Origin: Bacilli bacterium
Lineage (GTDB): Bacteria; Bacillota_I; Bacilli_A; ML615J-28; CAG-698
DNA: 6,251 nucleotides
Direction: 5' to 3'
Assembly (NCBI GenBank): GCA_028691715.1
Contig: JAQUYR010000044.1
Coordinates: 1 to 6,251 of the forward strand
Shown: piece by piece, positions 5,262 to 6,251 of the stretch
How the letters are laid out: every line of letters begins with the position of its first letter
How positions within the stretch are numbered: the stretch's first letter is position 1
The notes under the pieces: generated by a model
Database searches by the model: none
Seen by the model: only the letters and a program-made list of their open reading frames with translations
What the model was told of the DNA's origin: nothing
Made by a program: the position numbers and the translations under genes

Positions 5262-6251
5262 GTGTATAAATTACCAATGGATGTTGATTTAAATCGGGTT
5301 GATGTTTTAAAAAAATTAAGCAGCGCCTCAAGTAAACTTGGTGAATTGAAAGGTTTAGTTAAATTACTACCCAATCCCAATATCATTCTCAATGCTATTA
5401 CTTTAGGTGAAGCCAAGGACTCTTCAGAAATTGAAAATATTTTTACAACCTATGATGAACTATATAAGGAGATGATAACGGTTGTTAATAATCCCCATGC
5501 TAAAGAAGTTGTAAACTATCGTACTTCTATTTTTAAAGGATTTGATTTAATAAAAAATAATAATTTTATTTCAACAAATATATTAATTGAAATTCAAAGA
5601 ACAATTGAACCCCAGAAAAGTGGAATCAGAAAGCTTCCTGGTACTGTGATAAAGAATTCAAAAACTGGTGAAATTGTTCATACTCCACCACAAAGTGAAA
5701 TTGAAATACGAGATTATTTAACCAATCTAGAAAATTACATAAACTACGATTTAGATGACTATGATCCACTAATTAAATTAGCTATTATTCATTACCAATT
5801 TGAACAAATCCACCCATTTTATGATGGTAATGGACGAACTGGAAGGGTATTGAATATCTTGTATTTGGTTTTAAAAGATAAATTAGATTTACCAATCTTA
5901 TACTTGAGCAGATATATAATTAATAATAAAGGTGAGTACTACAGCCTATTGAAAAAGATTGATGAAGATAAGAATAAAATTGTTGATTTTGTAATTTACA
6001 TTTTGGAAGGTATTGAAGAAACAGCAGGATTAACAATTAATTTTATCAATCAAATAAATAATAGTATTATTAGTACAAACAAACTTTTAAAAGAAAAATT
6101 GCCTAAAATATATTCAGATAAGTTAGTAAACTTAATATATTATGAGTTTTATACCAAAAATGCTTATGTTCAAAAAGAACTCAATGTTAAAAGACTTACC
6201 GCAATGAAATATTTACACTTATTAGAAGAAAATGGATTTTTAGTTTCTGAA
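5262..6251 (+). CDS. fic: Fic-family protein adenylyltransferase with N-terminal self-inhibitory helix and C-terminal HTH, 3' end cut off by the window edge
   Basis: Fic enzymes transfer AMP from ATP to hydroxyl side chains of target proteins, and some also remove it. The open frame fills 330 codons and runs off the window. The N-terminal part (1-100) matches the Fic_N type and carries the inhibitory motif [S/T]xxxE[G/N] as S54, E58, N59 within DSSEIEN, which marks class II, self-inhibited Fic. The complete active-site loop HPFYDGNGRTGR spans 184-195, with catalytic H184. The flap that docks the target peptide lies near 125-143 (LPGTVI to HTPP). Residues about 301-327 (AYVQKELNVKRL then LLEENGFL) form a winged helix-turn-helix typical of this subgroup. 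Family length is about 350-380, so only a short tail is missing. The start is GTG, chosen because AGGAGG (5249-5254) lies 7 bases upstream; the in-frame ATG at 5277 is too far. It has its own promoter and no neighbouring antitoxin gene is visible. Confidence 0.93.
   Translation, partial: MYKLPMDVDLNRVDVLKKLSSASSKLGELKGLVKLLPNPNIILNAITLGEAKDSSEIENIFTTYDELYKEMITVVNNPHAKEVVNYRTSIFKGFDLIKNNNFISTNILIEIQRTIEPQKSGIRKLPGTVIKNSKTGEIVHTPPQSEIEIRDYLTNLENYINYDLDDYDPLIKLAIIHYQFEQIHPFYDGNGRTGRVLNILYLVLKDKLDLPILYLSRYIINNKGEYYSLLKKIDEDKNKIVDFVIYILEGIEETAGLTINFINQINNSIISTNKLLKEKLPKIYSDKLVNLIYYEFYTKNAYVQKELNVKRLTAMKYLHLLEENGFLVSE

Noticed and set aside
5233..5292. A 19-codon upstream frame starting with the ATG in the fic palindrome and overlapping the fic start
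   Set aside because: It has no ribosome binding site and would start only about 7 bases after the predicted transcription start. The ATG is explained by the palindrome.

Overview
The window is AT-rich DNA with perfect AGGAGG-type ribosome binding sites and sigma-A-like promoters with TATAAT -10 boxes. Tryptophan is encoded by TGG, and all complete genes end in TAA or TAG. This fits a low-GC Bacillota or related lineage, for example Erysipelotrichia, Bacilli or a relative of the Mollicutes. The species cannot be named from the sequence. Nothing points to phage or insertion sequences, and there are no tRNA, rRNA or CRISPR sequences.

Left part (1-4120, minus strand): four closely spaced genes are read leftward from a promoter near 4127-4155 and look like one operon. 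In transcription order they are a MalZ-like GH13 alpha-glycosidase (4105-2219), a second, shorter GH13 alpha-amylase-family enzyme (2209-935), a TmrB-like P-loop NTPase (898-386) and a NUDIX hydrolase (361 to beyond base 1). The gaps are 9, 36 and 24 bases, with no terminator between them. Neither glycosidase has a signal peptide, so the pair probably breaks down imported maltodextrins or stored glycogen in the cytoplasm. The two downstream genes belong to nucleotide or nucleoside-antibiotic protein families and are unexpected companions for starch enzymes.

Middle (4121-4248): a divergent promoter region has well-formed -35/-10 pairs on both strands and AT-rich dyad symmetry over the leftward -35. 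The leftward promoter predicts transcription starting at or next to the first ATG of the glycosidase. The next in-frame ATG, 15 bases downstream and preceded by GGAG, is therefore the more likely start.

Right part (4249-6251, plus strand): a two-part GNAT-family acetyltransferase (4249-5094) ends at a strong intrinsic terminator (5137-5168). A separately promoted Fic-family adenylyltransferase follows. It starts with GTG at 5262 and runs off the window end after 330 codons. It carries a complete Fic motif, an N-terminal self-inhibitory SxxxEN motif and a C-terminal helix-turn-helix. A perfect 27-base palindrome (5223-5249) lies between its -10 box and its Shine-Dalgarno sequence. This palindrome is the most interesting non-coding signal here and suggests autoregulation by Fic or control by another repressor. 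No clearly undescribed system is evident; the other families are recognisable.
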